Below the pieces are notes generated by a model. It ran no database searches. It saw nothing but the letters and a program-made list of their open reading frames with translations, and was not told where the DNA came from. Shown piece by piece: positions 34,527-44,415 of a DNA stretch of 64,000 bases (the first letter of the stretch is position 1; the number at the start of each line of letters is the position of its first letter). A program made the position numbers and the translations under genes. The DNA is from Limnomonas spitsbergensis (lineage: Eukaryota > Chlorophyta > Chlorophyceae > Chlamydomonadales): NCBI GenBank assembly GCA_037349105.1, contig JAYJMM010000114.1, positions 3,029,501 through 3,093,500 of the forward strand. The letters are read 5' to 3'.

Positions 34527-37500
34527 ATGGTCGCTAAAAGAAACAAATCCAAACGCGCAGTGAACAACCTTCAAGTCGACAACCCAGCTCCTGCCCAGCT
34601 TCCCGCCATTGTCGTTCCCGACATGGTCGCTGCAGCACCAGCACCAGTACCAGCACCAGCACCAGTACCAGCACCAGCACCGGTACCAGTACCAGCACCA
34701 GCACCAGTACCAGCACCAGCACAAGCCCCTGTCCCAATTGCGGTAGCTGCACCGAGACCAGCTCTCCAGCCCATCGCTGTGGCTTCCGTGGCACCTGCAA
34801 CATACGCAGCGGTGGCCAACTCTCGAGTCTTGATCACACCTTGCGTCGCTGGCTGCAGCACGGACCCTCTACCAGCCCAGCATACCTCGTCCTACACGCA
34901 GGACGATATGTTCGAGCAATTCAAGAAACAACTCAAGCAAGGTGAATTGCAACTCTTGCAGTCACTCTTTACCAGACTAGGTTCAAATGCTGTCCCAGCC
35001 CAGCCTGTTGTTACTCCTACCGTTCGTCTTGTCGGGAATCCTGTTACCAGTGTACCCACCCAAGTTCAAATCCCAGTACCTGTCAGACGCGAGACTGACT
35101 ATCGTCGTCGTCCCCCAGCCTTGCCTGCACCAGGCCGGATGAACAAGCCGTTCTTCCAACAGTGCAAGAACAAGCCGAGATTAATCGCGATGAGCTTCGA
35201 GGAGCTCAGGCGCTGGCTGCTCGAGAACGGTCACCGCTACCCCGAGGACATGTCTGTCTTTATCGACGATCCAGAGGTCAAGGAGTTCTTAATGAACTAC
35301 ATCGAGTCCCACATGCTGTTCGAGCAAAACGAGTTCATCCTGGCCCTCACAAACTTCGTGTCCGGCGAGGTACGTTCAGCGGTTGACATTGCCCGCGAAC
35401 AACTAGTCGGTCGTATGATCACCCAGGGTTCCCAGTCAGCCTCCCAGTACTCCCAGCAATTCCTGAACGTGACCAGACTCTTGCCCGACGAATCTCAAGC
35501 AACCTTGTGCGTCCATTACCTATCAGGCATGGATCCATCCCTGAAACAACGCTGCATTCTAGACAAGGATGGAAATACCTGGCAATCCCTGCCAAACCTC
35601 ATGAAATTCGCATATGTCGAGGACCTGCGAATGACCAGCTCTCCTGAGAAACACCAGATTTATGTTGCAAAAACCAGAAGCCAAGCCAGGCTTTATTTGA
35701 GCAACAGACCCAACACCAGTTCCTGTCTTCTAGTTTCATCCAGACAAGCAGCAGGATTACAACCGCTACTCCAACACTCTTTCCTAGTCAAGAAATACGA
35801 ATCCAGTTCAGCGCTTGGTACCGCTATGAATAAGGGTATGAAACCATCCCCAGTACTTGCCTTTGTAATCCCAGCTGATACAAGAGAAACAGCCCAGTGT
35901 CGAGTTCTAGCCAAGATACAAGTTGATGATCGAGTCCAGATATTGCATACCAGCCAAGACAAGGATGTAAAACAAGATGGAAATCACCAAGATGGTGATG
36001 ACCAGCCCCTAGCAGCAACCTACCACGGCCAAGCACATGGCAAAAACCTCAAGTGTCTATTTGATTCGGGGGCATCCTCATGTTTCATGGGAGCCAAACT
36101 TGCCAAGAAACTCGGACTCCAGATTCGTTCAAGTAAATATCGAGCAGTGGCCACTGCGGCTGGTCGAGACTGTACTGTCCTAGGTTCTGCGAGTCTCACT
36201 GTTACGTTCGGCCGGACTGACTTTGAGGCTACAGTTCACATCCTCCCAGCGTTTCTCGATACCATTGATTTAATCATTGGCGAGGACTTCATGAAAACAC
36301 ACTCTTGTAATTTGCAGTACAGCCCAGACCAGTCTAGTCTCATGACCATCACTGACGGGGTCGTTCATGAGGTCTTGAATTCGTGTGTTTTACGTGGCAC
36401 AGGTGCAGTACAGGTTGCTCATGCTGTGAAGACCACTTCTAGCCCAGCCGATCCGACCCATGACAATAACGCTGGACAGTGTGACGCTGAAGACGAATCC
36501 CGACCATGCCGTACACGTACGAAGACCGATCAAATCCCAGCTGGCCTTGCAGCCAAATTACTCAAGTCTGGTCGCCACCGAGCATTCTTAGCTGTATTGA
36601 CACCACAGGCTAGCGAACCAGACGAGGAGTTACAACCAGTACCAAATCCAGAAGGAGAACTAGACCATAAAACCAGTCGAGAAAAACTAGCAAACATGGA
36701 CCATGTGCACCCAGACCAGCGTACAGCGATTACTTCACTGATCGACGAGTACGATGACATTTTTTCAGAAACCCCTCGAGCTGGCGGAGCGAAAGTCCCA
36801 CCTCTAGAGCACACGATCGATCTGGTCGCTGGCGCTAAACCACCTTTTCGCAGGAACTTTCGTCTCTCTCCAGCCGAGTCTGAAGAACTCAAGAAACAGG
36901 TTGCCGAGCTACTTGACAAAGGAATCATCACCCCTGTCAACAGTCCTTTTGGAGCCCCAGTCTTGTTCATCAAGAAACCAAATGGAGGACTTAGGTTCTG
37001 CCTTGATTACCGAGCCTTGAATGAACTAACTGTCAAACTACGCTACCCACTACCAAGGATCGATGATCTTCTGGATGCAGCTCGCGGAGCTTCATGTTTC
37101 TCTTGTCTAGACATGGCAGGTGGCTTTCACCAACTGCTTCTTTCCGAGGAAGACCAGCCCAAGACAGCTTTTGCTACACCCTTCGGCCATTATGCATGGC
37201 GTTGCCTGCCAATGGGTCTTTCGAACGCGCCCAGTCAATACCAGAGCACTGTCAATAAAATCTTTGCTGATCTAGCATTCGTCCTCATTTACATTGATGA
37301 CATCATGATCCTGTCCCAGACACCCGAGCAGCACCTCCAGCATTTAAGACAAGTGTTTGACAAAATACGAGAATCAGGACTGCAGGTCAAATTTTCCAAG
37401 TGCAAATTTCTGCAGGCTCAAGTCAAGTACCTAGGGCACATTCTTTCGAAAGAAGGTGTGGCTGCTGACCCAGACAAAATTCGAGCGCTTACCGAGTGGG

Positions 37501-39542
37501 AATTCCCGACCAGTGCAACAGGTGTCTTGCAATTTCTAGGCCTAGCAAATTACTTTCGCAAATTCATTCCGAACCTCTCCAGGCTGGCAGCACCCTTGTA
37601 CCATTTGACCAAGAAAACCGTCCAGTTCTCAGGAGGAGCTGACGCTCTGTTGGCTTTTCAAGCTATCAAGGAAGCGTTAGCTTCGCCTCCAGTTCTTGCA
37701 TACCCAGATCCAAACCAGTCGTACGAACTCGTTTCAGATGCCTCCATCACTGGATGTGGTGCAGTGCTTACGCAACAAGGTCGACCTGTCGCGTACTTCT
37801 CTGCCAAGTTCTCACCTGCCGAGCGCAATTACACTACTGGCGAACAAGAACTCCTTGGAATTATCAAAGCTCTCAAGGAATGGCGATGCTATCTAGAAGG
37901 CGGCAATGGCCTAAACATTGTGACTGATCACAACCCCCTGACATTTTTCTCCAAGCAGCCCACCCTGTCACGTAGGCAAGCAAGATGGAGCGAGTTCCTA
38001 TCACGGTTCGAGTTCACTGTGAAGTACCGACCAGGTGCTACCAACCCAGCTGATTCCCTTTCCAGGTTGCCACACCAAGGACCTGCCCATGCTGCAATGC
38101 TATTTGCAATCACAGTTAACGAGTCATGCCCAGATTTCATGCAAAGAATAAAGAACGAGTCTAGCATTGATCCAGAATTCAAACTTTCCAGTAAAACTCG
38201 AGAATGGTCCTTTAGCAATGGCTACTGGTCTCATGCAGGCCTAGTCATTATCCCAGCAGCACTTCGACAAGAAGTCATTCGAGATCACCATGATTCACCC
38301 CTTGCAGGACATTTCAATTGGAAGACAACACTGGACCACATCAAACGCCAATTTTGGTGGCCCTCAATCCAGGCAGATGTCCAACAGTATGTCTCATCAT
38401 GCGCCTCATGCCAGAGGAACAAGTCTGCAAACAAGAGACCCTTTGGTCTAAACCAAGCACTAGAAATCCCTGATTCCAGATGGCACACTGTCACCATGGA
38501 CTTTGTGTTTGACTTGCCCCAGTCTGCCAGTGGTCATGATGGCATCATGGTCATTGTGGACAAACTTACAAAGTTTGTTTGTCTAGCCCCAGTCAGGAAA
38601 TCTAGCACATCTGAAGATGTTGCTCGAGTTTTCATCTCTCATGTATTCCAGCATCACGGTTTTCCTAGAAACATCATTTCTGACAGAGACGTTCGATTCA
38701 CTTCGTCATTCTGGAAGACCATGTGTCACCGCCTTGGTGTACAGCCCAGATTTTCAACTGCTTTCCACCCCCAAACAGATGGTCAAACAGAGCGAATGAA
38801 TCGAGTCGTCGAAGAAGTGCTGAGGCATTTCATTGATGGAAACCATGTCACTTGGGAAGAACTCCTACCAGTTGTTGCTATGTCCATTAACAATGCCAAG
38901 ACCAGTACGACCAGGCACACCCCGTTCTACCTGAACTGTGGACGCAACCCGTATACACCTTTGTCAATCGACATTCCAGACAAGCAAATTCCAGCTCTTG
39001 ATTCAGTCTTCAGTGACCTGGATGACACTCTAGTTCAAGTTCAAAAGCTATTACGAGCTGCGCAGGATCGCCAGTCGTCGTACGCTGACACGCGCTTCCG
39101 AGCACCTCACACTTTTCAAGCAGGTGACCAAGTTCTCCTGTCAACAAGAAACTTCAAGTTCCAGACCGGAGTTAAGAAACTTCATCCCAAGTATATCGGC
39201 CCAGTAACAATCCTGAGTTTAACTTCTGGTGGCAATGCTGCTAGGTTGCAACTACCCGAGAATTACACTCGAGTTCACCCAGTCTTCCACGTGTCACTCT
39301 TACGACAGTTCAAGCCCAGTACCAGTTCAAACCCAGTACCTGTCGAGCCTCAAGTCGTGGATGGTTTACCATTATACCAAGTCGAGTCGCTCTTGTCACA
39401 TCGCATTCGACGAGTCGGCAAAAAGCGAGTCAAGCAGGTCCTAATCAAATGGCTTGGTTACGATGACACTCACAATTCATGGGAGCCACTCAAGAACCTG
39501 ACCCCTGAATTACTCCTTGACGCTCAAAATCTTTTTGAGTAA
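34527..39542 (+). CDS. Gag-Pol polyprotein with C-terminal chromodomain (1671 aa)
   Basis: One uninterrupted frame from ATG to TAA. Order: Pro/Ala repeat tract (about 32-68), Gag capsid-like region (200-390), aspartic protease with LFDSGASSCFMG (about 512), reverse transcriptase with FIKKPNGGLRFCLDYRALNE and YIDD (about 922), RNase H with VSDASITGCGAVL (about 1067), integrase HHCC (HHDSPLAGHFNWK ... CASCQRN, 1253-1292), catalytic core MDFVF (D about 1324), ISDRD (D about 1385) and QTERMNR (E about 1421), a GPY/F-type HPKYIGPVTI (about 1554), and a chromodomain (YQVESLLSHRI ... VLIKWLGYDDTHNSWEPL, 1614-1660). This is the chromovirus layout; the chromodomain targets integration to modified chromatin in related elements. 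No CCHC zinc knuckle is visible in Gag. Gag and Pol share one frame, so the ratio must be set after translation or not at all. Confidence 0.96.
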   Translation: MVAKRNKSKRAVNNLQVDNPAPAQLPAIVVPDMVAAAPAPVPAPAPVPAPAPVPVPAPAPVPAPAQAPVPIAVAAPRPALQPIAVASVAPATYAAVANSRVLITPCVAGCSTDPLPAQHTSSYTQDDMFEQFKKQLKQGELQLLQSLFTRLGSNAVPAQPVVTPTVRLVGNPVTSVPTQVQIPVPVRRETDYRRRPPALPAPGRMNKPFFQQCKNKPRLIAMSFEELRRWLLENGHRYPEDMSVFIDDPEVKEFLMNYIESHMLFEQNEFILALTNFVSGEVRSAVDIAREQLVGRMITQGSQSASQYSQQFLNVTRLLPDESQATLCVHYLSGMDPSLKQRCILDKDGNTWQSLPNLMKFAYVEDLRMTSSPEKHQIYVAKTRSQARLYLSNRPNTSSCLLVSSRQAAGLQPLLQHSFLVKKYESSSALGTAMNKGMKPSPVLAFVIPADTRETAQCRVLAKIQVDDRVQILHTSQDKDVKQDGNHQDGDDQPLAATYHGQAHGKNLKCLFDSGASSCFMGAKLAKKLGLQIRSSKYRAVATAAGRDCTVLGSASLTVTFGRTDFEATVHILPAFLDTIDLIIGEDFMKTHSCNLQYSPDQSSLMTITDGVVHEVLNSCVLRGTGAVQVAHAVKTTSSPADPTHDNNAGQCDAEDESRPCRTRTKTDQIPAGLAAKLLKSGRHRAFLAVLTPQASEPDEELQPVPNPEGELDHKTSREKLANMDHVHPDQRTAITSLIDEYDDIFSETPRAGGAKVPPLEHTIDLVAGAKPPFRRNFRLSPAESEELKKQVAELLDKGIITPVNSPFGAPVLFIKKPNGGLRFCLDYRALNELTVKLRYPLPRIDDLLDAARGASCFSCLDMAGGFHQLLLSEEDQPKTAFATPFGHYAWRCLPMGLSNAPSQYQSTVNKIFADLAFVLIYIDDIMILSQTPEQHLQHLRQVFDKIRESGLQVKFSKCKFLQAQVKYLGHILSKEGVAADPDKIRALTEWEFPTSATGVLQFLGLANYFRKFIPNLSRLAAPLYHLTKKTVQFSGGADALLAFQAIKEALASPPVLAYPDPNQSYELVSDASITGCGAVLTQQGRPVAYFSAKFSPAERNYTTGEQELLGIIKALKEWRCYLEGGNGLNIVTDHNPLTFFSKQPTLSRRQARWSEFLSRFEFTVKYRPGATNPADSLSRLPHQGPAHAAMLFAITVNESCPDFMQRIKNESSIDPEFKLSSKTREWSFSNGYWSHAGLVIIPAALRQEVIRDHHDSPLAGHFNWKTTLDHIKRQFWWPSIQADVQQYVSSCASCQRNKSANKRPFGLNQALEIPDSRWHTVTMDFVFDLPQSASGHDGIMVIVDKLTKFVCLAPVRKSSTSEDVARVFISHVFQHHGFPRNIISDRDVRFTSSFWKTMCHRLGVQPRFSTAFHPQTDGQTERMNRVVEEVLRHFIDGNHVTWEELLPVVAMSINNAKTSTTRHTPFYLNCGRNPYTPLSIDIPDKQIPALDSVFSDLDDTLVQVQKLLRAAQDRQSSYADTRFRAPHTFQAGDQVLLSTRNFKFQTGVKKLHPKYIGPVTILSLTSGGNAARLQLPENYTRVHPVFHVSLLRQFKPSTSSNPVPVEPQVVDGLPLYQVESLLSHRIRRVGKKRVKQVLIKWLGYDDTHNSWEPLKNLTPELLLDAQNLFE

Positions 39543-39881
39543 CCAGCACTTGTCTAGTATTCAAGGTCCATACCCCTAGTCCCAGATCGAGACCTAACTC
39601 TAAACCAGACCAGTCAGATTTTTGTTATTCTGAACCTTGTCTTGAATTCATTTGAGAACCGATACTGCCCAGCCTGGCAAGCTGCTCAGATTTCACTTCT
39701 CGTTATAATTCAACCTAGATCCAGACTTGAGTTAATTTTTCCAGAGGACAATCAAGTACTCTAGCAGTCCCAAGATAACTTGCTCCAGATTTCATGTTTG
39801 ACATTTAATTAATTAAATACAGCAACATTCCAAGTTCCAGTTCACTAACATTTACCTTCCACCGCGCTCGGCACGCAGCCT

Positions 39882-39893
39882 AGGGGGGAGGTA
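39882..39893 (+). other. polypurine tract
   Basis: AGGGGGGAGGTA ends directly at the TG of the 3' LTR; primes plus-strand synthesis in LTR elements. Confidence 0.8.
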
Positions 39894-40298
39894 TGTAATG
39901 GTCATGTAACCAGTACCCCAGAATTACCAGTCGCTGACGCGACCTGCCTTACGTTATCGGCGCTTACGCTCCATACGGAAGTTGCAGGGTCGCCTGGCAA
40001 GCCCAGACCAGAACCCTCACGGGTTAAACCCTGCACCTCCCATATAAGCGAGCTCTGCTAGTTATCGGGAAGTCTCAGACGAGATCAATCCATCAGGCTC
40101 AATACCTGACTGTCCCACTATCAAATCTCTAGTCTCCAGCAGTCTCCCCTCGTGAGCACCTAGTCCCCCCCTTCAGTCAACTCTCCGACTACTCGTCTAC
40201 CCTCAACACCGTCCCGGACTCCCCTTCACGTTCCTCTACTAGTGAGTCCCTGTCTAGATATAAGAGTCCTGCCCCCTAGGGCCCCTAGGACCTCTTCA
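39894..40298 (+). repeat. 3' LTR (405 bp)
   Basis: No difference from the 5' LTR was found on reading both through. Confidence 0.97.
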
Positions 40299-40303
40299 TG
40301 TAT

Positions 40304-40518
40304 GCTGCAGCGATGCATGCGGATCACTCGGAATCCTATCGATCAGCACTACTGCTAAAGTAAACGAGCTGCGCTTAAAGTTGCGCAACGCGAGTGCACG
40401 TCGACATCCCAGTAGGCATCCTAGCTCACATCCCAGTAGGCATCCTGAGTGGCTCACATCCCAGCATGCATCCCGGGATGCGTCCCAGAGCTTTCTGGAA
40501 CGATTCTGGGACGCGTCC
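40304..40518. other. flank with CATCCCAG short repeats
   Basis: ACATCCCAGTAGGCATCCT occurs twice, then degraded CATCCCAGCATGCATCCCGG copies. Related GGACGCATCCATGG and CATCCCAGG motifs resume at 43170-43210 beyond the foldback element, so the two flanks were once contiguous. Confidence 0.5.
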
Positions 40519-40709
40519 ATGGATGAAAGGGTTCTAAGTTGGAGGCTGACTGGTGTAGACACAGAGAGCCGGAATCAGAGGACTTTCAAGAACCGGAGAG
40601 TGGCAGCGCAGGTTTACAAGGATAGGCCAATAGTTCGTCAGACTAGGGCAAGGAGAATGACAGTGGTGGCACACTAGTTCGTAAGACTAGGGCAAGGAGA
40701 ATGATGGCA

Positions 40710-42534
40710 CGGGATGGGTGAAACCCTTACAAACTCCCCTACTAGTAGTCGAACGTCCTCGGAGACTTGAACTTTAAACATTCAAACTCAGAGAGGTTAG
40801 GCAAGGCAAAAGGACACTCAGGACCTGAAAACGAAGGACTACAGATAATGAAATGGCAGAAATATACGGGAGGGGCAAAATCCAAACGGGAAGAATAAAT
40901 GCAAGGGTCCAAGGCAAAGGCTAAAAAATGCAAACATAACACAAGGTCATCTGACTATGGGACACGATGAGGGAACAACAGGCGACAAAACACGTGGGGT
41001 GAACAGGAAAAATCCTAGAAGAGCAAATACCCGAGGAAAGGCAATAAGGCACACCAGCAAAGGATCAAAACAAATAGGACAGTAACACGAGGGAACAAAG
41101 TCATGCAAGAGGACATGGAAATCTATTAGGCAAGCAAGGCTATGGTACTAGGGGAGCACTAGCGGCGGTACGCGCAAGCAAGGCTATGGTATTAGAGGAG
41201 CAATGGCGGCAGTATGCGCAAGCAAGGCTGCATCACTAGCAGAGCAATGGCGGCGGTACGCGGCGGCGCCGCTGTGGGACAGTGGTAGGCCTTGGCAGAA
41301 GTATCGTAGAGCATCATGGACGGACGAGGAGGCGGTGGAGGAGAGGACAAGGAACGAGGGACATAGGGAGCATGGTGGAGGAGAGGAGGAGCAACGAAGT
41401 AGGAACGGCTGGGACAGTGGAGTAGGTTTGGGCTGGGACGAGGACGAGGGACGAGGGGGGGTGCTGAGGGAGGATGGGGGAAGCCGAAGAGGAGATGGCG
41501 TGGGGCATGGACGTGGTGGTCAAGGACGTAGGGGACAGTGGGGAACCGGGCAAGGTACGTAGTCGAGAGCGAGGCGGGAGAGAGACCGTGGAGGAGTGTC
41601 GATGTCATGGCGGTCGGTGGGCAATATCCAGCATGAGCTGGAGCTGCATGGAACATGAGTGGGTGTCAAGGGCATGGAGTCGACTGGTACGAAATTATCG
41701 GAGGGCATGAGCCAGCAAGGACATTTCGAGGGGAAGACACCAGAACGAGGATGAGGTTGGTGAAGACGATGGAGACTTGATAGGATCAGTGAACCGAAGG
41801 GAAGAACTGAGGGTCGTGAGACGAAAGGCTGAGGTGGACGGACGAGCCAGCAGGGAGTTCCGGGGGCATGTGCCGGGAGGGAGGTGCATGGGAAGTCGAC
41901 AGTCGTGAGGACAGTCAAAGATGCAGAAAAATCGAAGAGCGGTAGCCAGTTAGAATTTCCTGGAGACGACAGTGGTGTCTTGGGTCGGATCAGTGAAGAC
42001 CGCGAGGCGAAGGGACGAGGGGTAACGAGGGAGACGAGGACGATGGGACGGTGGGACTAGAAGACGATGGGGACAAGGGTGAAAGCGTCAACAGTTGTAC
42101 ACGCTGTTTCTGAGATCGTTGCCATCGGGTAGTACAAACTCGGGCAGCGCCACTCAGCGCTTTGTTGCGGTGGACCTGCCGTGGAGGGCAGATGCTGACG
42201 AGGATAGGGGGCAGACACTGGCCGTGCGGCCATGTTCGAGGGAGCAGAAACATTTCCGCATGGCAGCGCGGAGATGCGTTCGATGTGACAGAGGCGACGA
42301 GGGAATATGGGCAACGAGGGGCAGAGATGTCGAAGGGACGGGGATTCAGAGGGGGGGACGGAGGCGGAGGTGACGAGGGAGGCAGAGATGACGAGGTAAG
42401 GGGGCCGAGGTGACGAGGGAGCAGGGATGACGAGGATGCAGAAGAGAGGCGATGTTGACAAGGTGACGATATGGCAGAGGATGTCGATGGTCGAGGCAAG
42501 GTGAAGGGTCGAAGGACGGAGCTCGGAAACCATT
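40710..42534. other. interior of the foldback element, G/A-rich, no gene recognised
   Basis: From about 41160 the plus strand is dominated by GACGAGG, GGAGGA and GACGATGG motifs, giving long but low-complexity Ser/Pro/Leu-rich frames on the minus strand (41192-41656, 41520-41918, 41990-42499, 42057-42533). These have no domain and look like composition artefacts. Confidence 0.45.
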
Positions 42535-43114
42535 TGAAAGGGTTTTAAGTTGGAGGCTGACTGGTGTAGACACAGAGAGCCGGAATCAGAGGACTTTCAA
42601 GAACCGGAGAGTGGCAGCGCAGGTTTACAAGGATAGGCCACTAGTTCGTCAGACTAGGGCAAGGAGAATGACAGTGGTGGCACACTAGTTCGTAAGACTA
42701 GGGCAAGGAGAATGATGGCAGTGGTGGCACACTAGTTCGGAAGACTAGGGCAAAGAAAAAGGCAGAAGGCCTAGTATAAATAGAGAGACACGAGAGGGTT
42801 CAACCTTCGGTAGTTTGCAGTTGAACGTTGATCTTCCTACGGCAGTTGAACCCTCTCGTGTCTCTCTATTTATACTAGGCCTTCTGCCTTTTTCTTTGCC
42901 CTAGTCTTCCGAACTAGTGTGCCACCACTGCCATCATTCTCCTTGCCCTAGTCTTACGAACTAGTGTGCCACCACTGTCATTCTCCTTGCCCTAGTCTGA
43001 CGAACTAGTGGCCTATCCTTGTAAACCTGCGCTGCCACTCTCCGGTTCTTGAAAGTCCTCTGATTCCGGCTCTCTGTGTCTACACCAGTCAGCCTCCAAC
43101 TTAGAACCCTTTCA
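42535..43114. repeat. large hairpin: 270-bp arms, 40-bp loop
   Basis: Arms 42535-42804 and 42845-43114 are nearly perfect reverse complements (one T/C difference noted in GTTTTAAG/GTTCTAAG). The loop is 42805-42844. Each arm carries a TATA-like CTAGTATAAATAGAG (42772-42786 and its mirror), an LTR-like promoter motif, so the arm may be a solo LTR fragment. Confidence 0.9.
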
Positions 43115-43258
43115 ATGGATAAAACGAAATATAGGATACGCCGGCGGGTACGCCTCGAGACGTTTCCGGGACGCATCCATGGTTATCATCCCAGGTGGGT
43201 CTGGGATGCATGCCTCTGGGCAGATAAGTCTGTCACTCAAACTCTAATATATACCGTA

Positions 43259-44388
43259 CAGGGCGGGTCAGATGTATCGACACGTTTTAGGGGTACTGAG
43301 GTTTGACCTGCCGTCCCAACCTGGTTCACACTAGCAGTACCAACTGCAATTTGAAGTAATCTCTCTAGGAACTGCCTCGATCGACCTGGTGTGTTGCTAC
43401 ATCGTCAAGTGCTGTAATCAGCTTGCCATACACGGTTTATTGAGGTCTGTTGGGGTATCATTTGAATCCGAATGGCAGTTGGATGCCAAAAACTGCCCCG
43501 TTGGGTACCAACCTTGCGGCGGCTGAGCCTGAAAAGTGGCCAAAACCCGGTTAAGGTAGACCCTTAAGTGGGTGTAGGTGGGCCATAGACGGAGGCATTG
43601 CCACCTTCCCTGGGTCATTTGGCCAATCCAACATGCAGATATGGCCTTCCATGTGGCCCACATCAGGGCTGTCTTTGATGGATTGGAATTCACTCCATAC
43701 CTGTCTGATTGCTATGATGTCTGGTGATTCAGAGAGCCTGAGAGTAGCTCATTAAGACTGCTCACCAAATTTTTGCACCATTCCCAACTCCAGAGGCTGC
43801 AAATTTGGGGCAAAGGTGGCTTGTCAGGAAGCCATGCCCCTTGCCCCATGCAGCCCCTCGGCCATGCAAGCTCCCATATCACTGCCACTGAGTTCCAGAA
43901 TGCCTCAAGTCAGGTATCCACTCTTTATTCACACATCTTGATTTCCATGTCCTTTATTCCAGGCTCCCCTTCTTATCTGAGCTGAGCCAGCCAGATCTGC
44001 CGAGGACTGGTTTTGCGAGAGGATGGAAAAAAACAGCACTGGTGGTTTCAGAGTCACAACCCTAGCCTGTACAGCAGGTAATACTTCAGATATGGAGGCC
44101 AGCACTGCAATATAACATCCTCAAAAAATTAGAGGCAGGCCCCTCAGCATGGCCAAGTTATCTCAAAACATAAATTTATTGGAGTTGGTGATTCTGTCAA
44201 GTGGACTCCTTAAGCCCATTGTGTTTGCGTTTGATTATCTCAAGGGACAGTTGGTGCCTACCAGTATTAGTGCACTGCTAGCAATCAGGTTAGAGCACAG
44301 TCAATGTGTAAGTGATATCAAGTCATGACCTCACCTCCTTGCACTGCTGGGCCTGTCCACGTTTTTACGATACATATGACCCGCCCTG
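43259..44388. mobile_element. S1: TIR-bounded 1130-bp element
   Basis: Ends CAGGGCGGGTCAGATGTATC and, reverse-complemented, CAGGGCGGGTCATATGTATC; TA precedes the left end, TG follows the right end. Inside are only short frames (91 codons on the minus strand, 43418-43693, and 70 on the plus strand, 43773-43985), neither recognisable. TIR style and TA flank suggest a Tc1/mariner-type non-autonomous element. Carries TAGACCCTTAAG, shared only with S4. Confidence 0.85.
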
Positions 44389-44415
44389 TGCTGTAGCGGC
44401 GGGTGGCAAGAATTT

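Larger units (their letters stand above)
33718..40298 (+). mobile_element. intact Ty3/gypsy chromovirus-type LTR retrotransposon
   Basis: Two 405-bp LTRs that look identical by eye flank a single gag-pol frame. TG...CA ends, 5-bp target duplication TGTAT (33713-33717 and 40299-40303), a primer-binding-site candidate one base after the 5' LTR and a purine tract just before the 3' LTR complete the structure. Identical LTRs and an unbroken frame mean a recent insertion. Confidence 0.97.
40524..43114. mobile_element. composite foldback-like element, 2.6 kb
   Basis: It begins TGAAAGGGTTCTAAGTTGG and ends with the reverse complement CCAACTTAGAACCCTTTCA. It is flanked by a perfect 5-bp duplication ATGGA (40519-40523, 43115-43119). 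The first 186 bp (40524-40709) also match the arm starting at 42535 in direct orientation. So the same sequence occurs three times: at the left end, internally as a direct copy, and inverted at the right end. No transposase or reverse transcriptase is recognisable inside. Confidence 0.8.

Noticed and set aside
41192..42533. Long Ser/Pro/Leu-rich minus-strand frames in the foldback interior
   Set aside because: Driven by GACGAGG-type low complexity, with several overlapping frames open at once.
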